A stretch of 50,432 nt of DNA from JACKNG01 sp040904625. GTDB lineage: Bacteria; Pseudomonadota; Gammaproteobacteria; Ga0077536. Below the pieces are notes generated by a model, which ran no database searches, had not been told where the DNA came from, and saw nothing but the letters and a program-made list of their open reading frames with translations. Positions 50,376 to 50,432 of the stretch are shown one piece after another. How positions within the stretch are numbered: the first letter of the stretch is position 1; every line of letters begins with the position of its first letter. The stretch covers positions 1-50,432 of the forward strand of contig JBBDTC010000071.1 in the NCBI GenBank assembly GCA_040904625.1. Reading direction: 5' to 3'. Both the position numbers and the translations under genes were made by a program.

Positions 50376-50432
50376 TTAGGGCGCGTCGCAGACCCGCTCA
50401 GGCACGCGGGCGTTCGGTCATTTTTTCTGACG

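Noticed and set aside
1..50432. CRISPR arrays
   Set aside because: The repeats found are dispersed palindromes, not regularly spaced direct repeats with unique spacers.
1..50432. tRNA or rRNA genes
   Set aside because: No intergenic space shows a tRNA-like cloverleaf with a T-loop GTTCRA or any rRNA sequence.
50376..50432. Terminator near the right edge (CCCGC...GCGGG and T6)
   Set aside because: Only a 5-bp stem, with the T run separated from it by about 10 nt; no gene ends there.

Overview
This GC-rich window comes from a draft assembly of a gammaproteobacterium: there is one run of 10 Ns at 28817-28826. The class call rests on gene order. The block gshB-tonB-yqgE-ruvX-pyrR-pyrB-pyrC' and the block pilT/pilU-yggS-proC-yggT-metX-metW match, as I remember them, the arrangement in Pseudomonas. 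So do the neighbourhoods radC-coaBC-algC-argB, (exoIII/crc)-pyrE and rpmB-rpmG, together with SlmA and the HemC-HemD-HemX-HemY operon. I cannot fix the order or genus. Pseudomonas itself is unlikely, because a PyrK subunit follows pyrC', there are three PilT/PilU-type ATPases, and dut is missing between coaBC and algC.

Layout. 0.1-5.4 kb: pmbA, then a MoxR ATPase / DUF58 / transglutaminase (TgpA-like) operon. 5.5-8.0 kb: msbA and an orphan ParA, divergent. 8.0-12.1 kb: the haem operon hemC-hemD-hemX-hemY on the minus strand. 12.4-20.0 kb: a plus-strand run from glutathione synthase through TonB, YqgE and RuvX into pyrimidine synthesis (pyrR, pyrB, an inactive pyrC', pyrK) and a TrmB-like methyltransferase. 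20.0-24.7 kb: a minus-strand run of small accessory genes (glutaredoxin, ATL, GFA, two cupins, three unknown proteins, one haem-binding DUF3365 protein). 24.6-28.0 kb: three type IV pilus retraction ATPases. 28.3-33.1 kb: yggS, proC, yggT, metX, metW, an exonuclease III remnant and pyrE. 33.1-41.3 kb: a DUF4124 protein, slmA, argB, algC, coaBC, radC, rpmB and rpmG. 41.4-50.2 kb: a fatty acid desaturase, hyuA, a GldA/F/G-like ABC operon, mutM and gamma-glutamyltransferase.

The most unusual signal is a set of short palindromic elements with no coding capacity. Three complete copies are exactly 157 bp (33134-33290, 39948-40104, 50219-50375), and there is one half copy at 7287-7336. Their terminal stems differ between copies in a compensatory way. 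All four face the same way relative to the next gene, and three end 39-45 bp before a start codon. Two further element types are nested at 34676-35001, the inner one flanked by a TAA duplication. All complete elements are about 157-164 bp and share a central AATAG-N5-CTATT hairpin, so they look like one superfamily of non-autonomous mobile or regulatory elements. No transposase is present in the window. A separate 73-bp palindromic element lies at 23200-23272.

Most genes are housekeeping and form tight, often overlapping (ATGA) operons. Positions and motifs were read by eye; no database search was possible.
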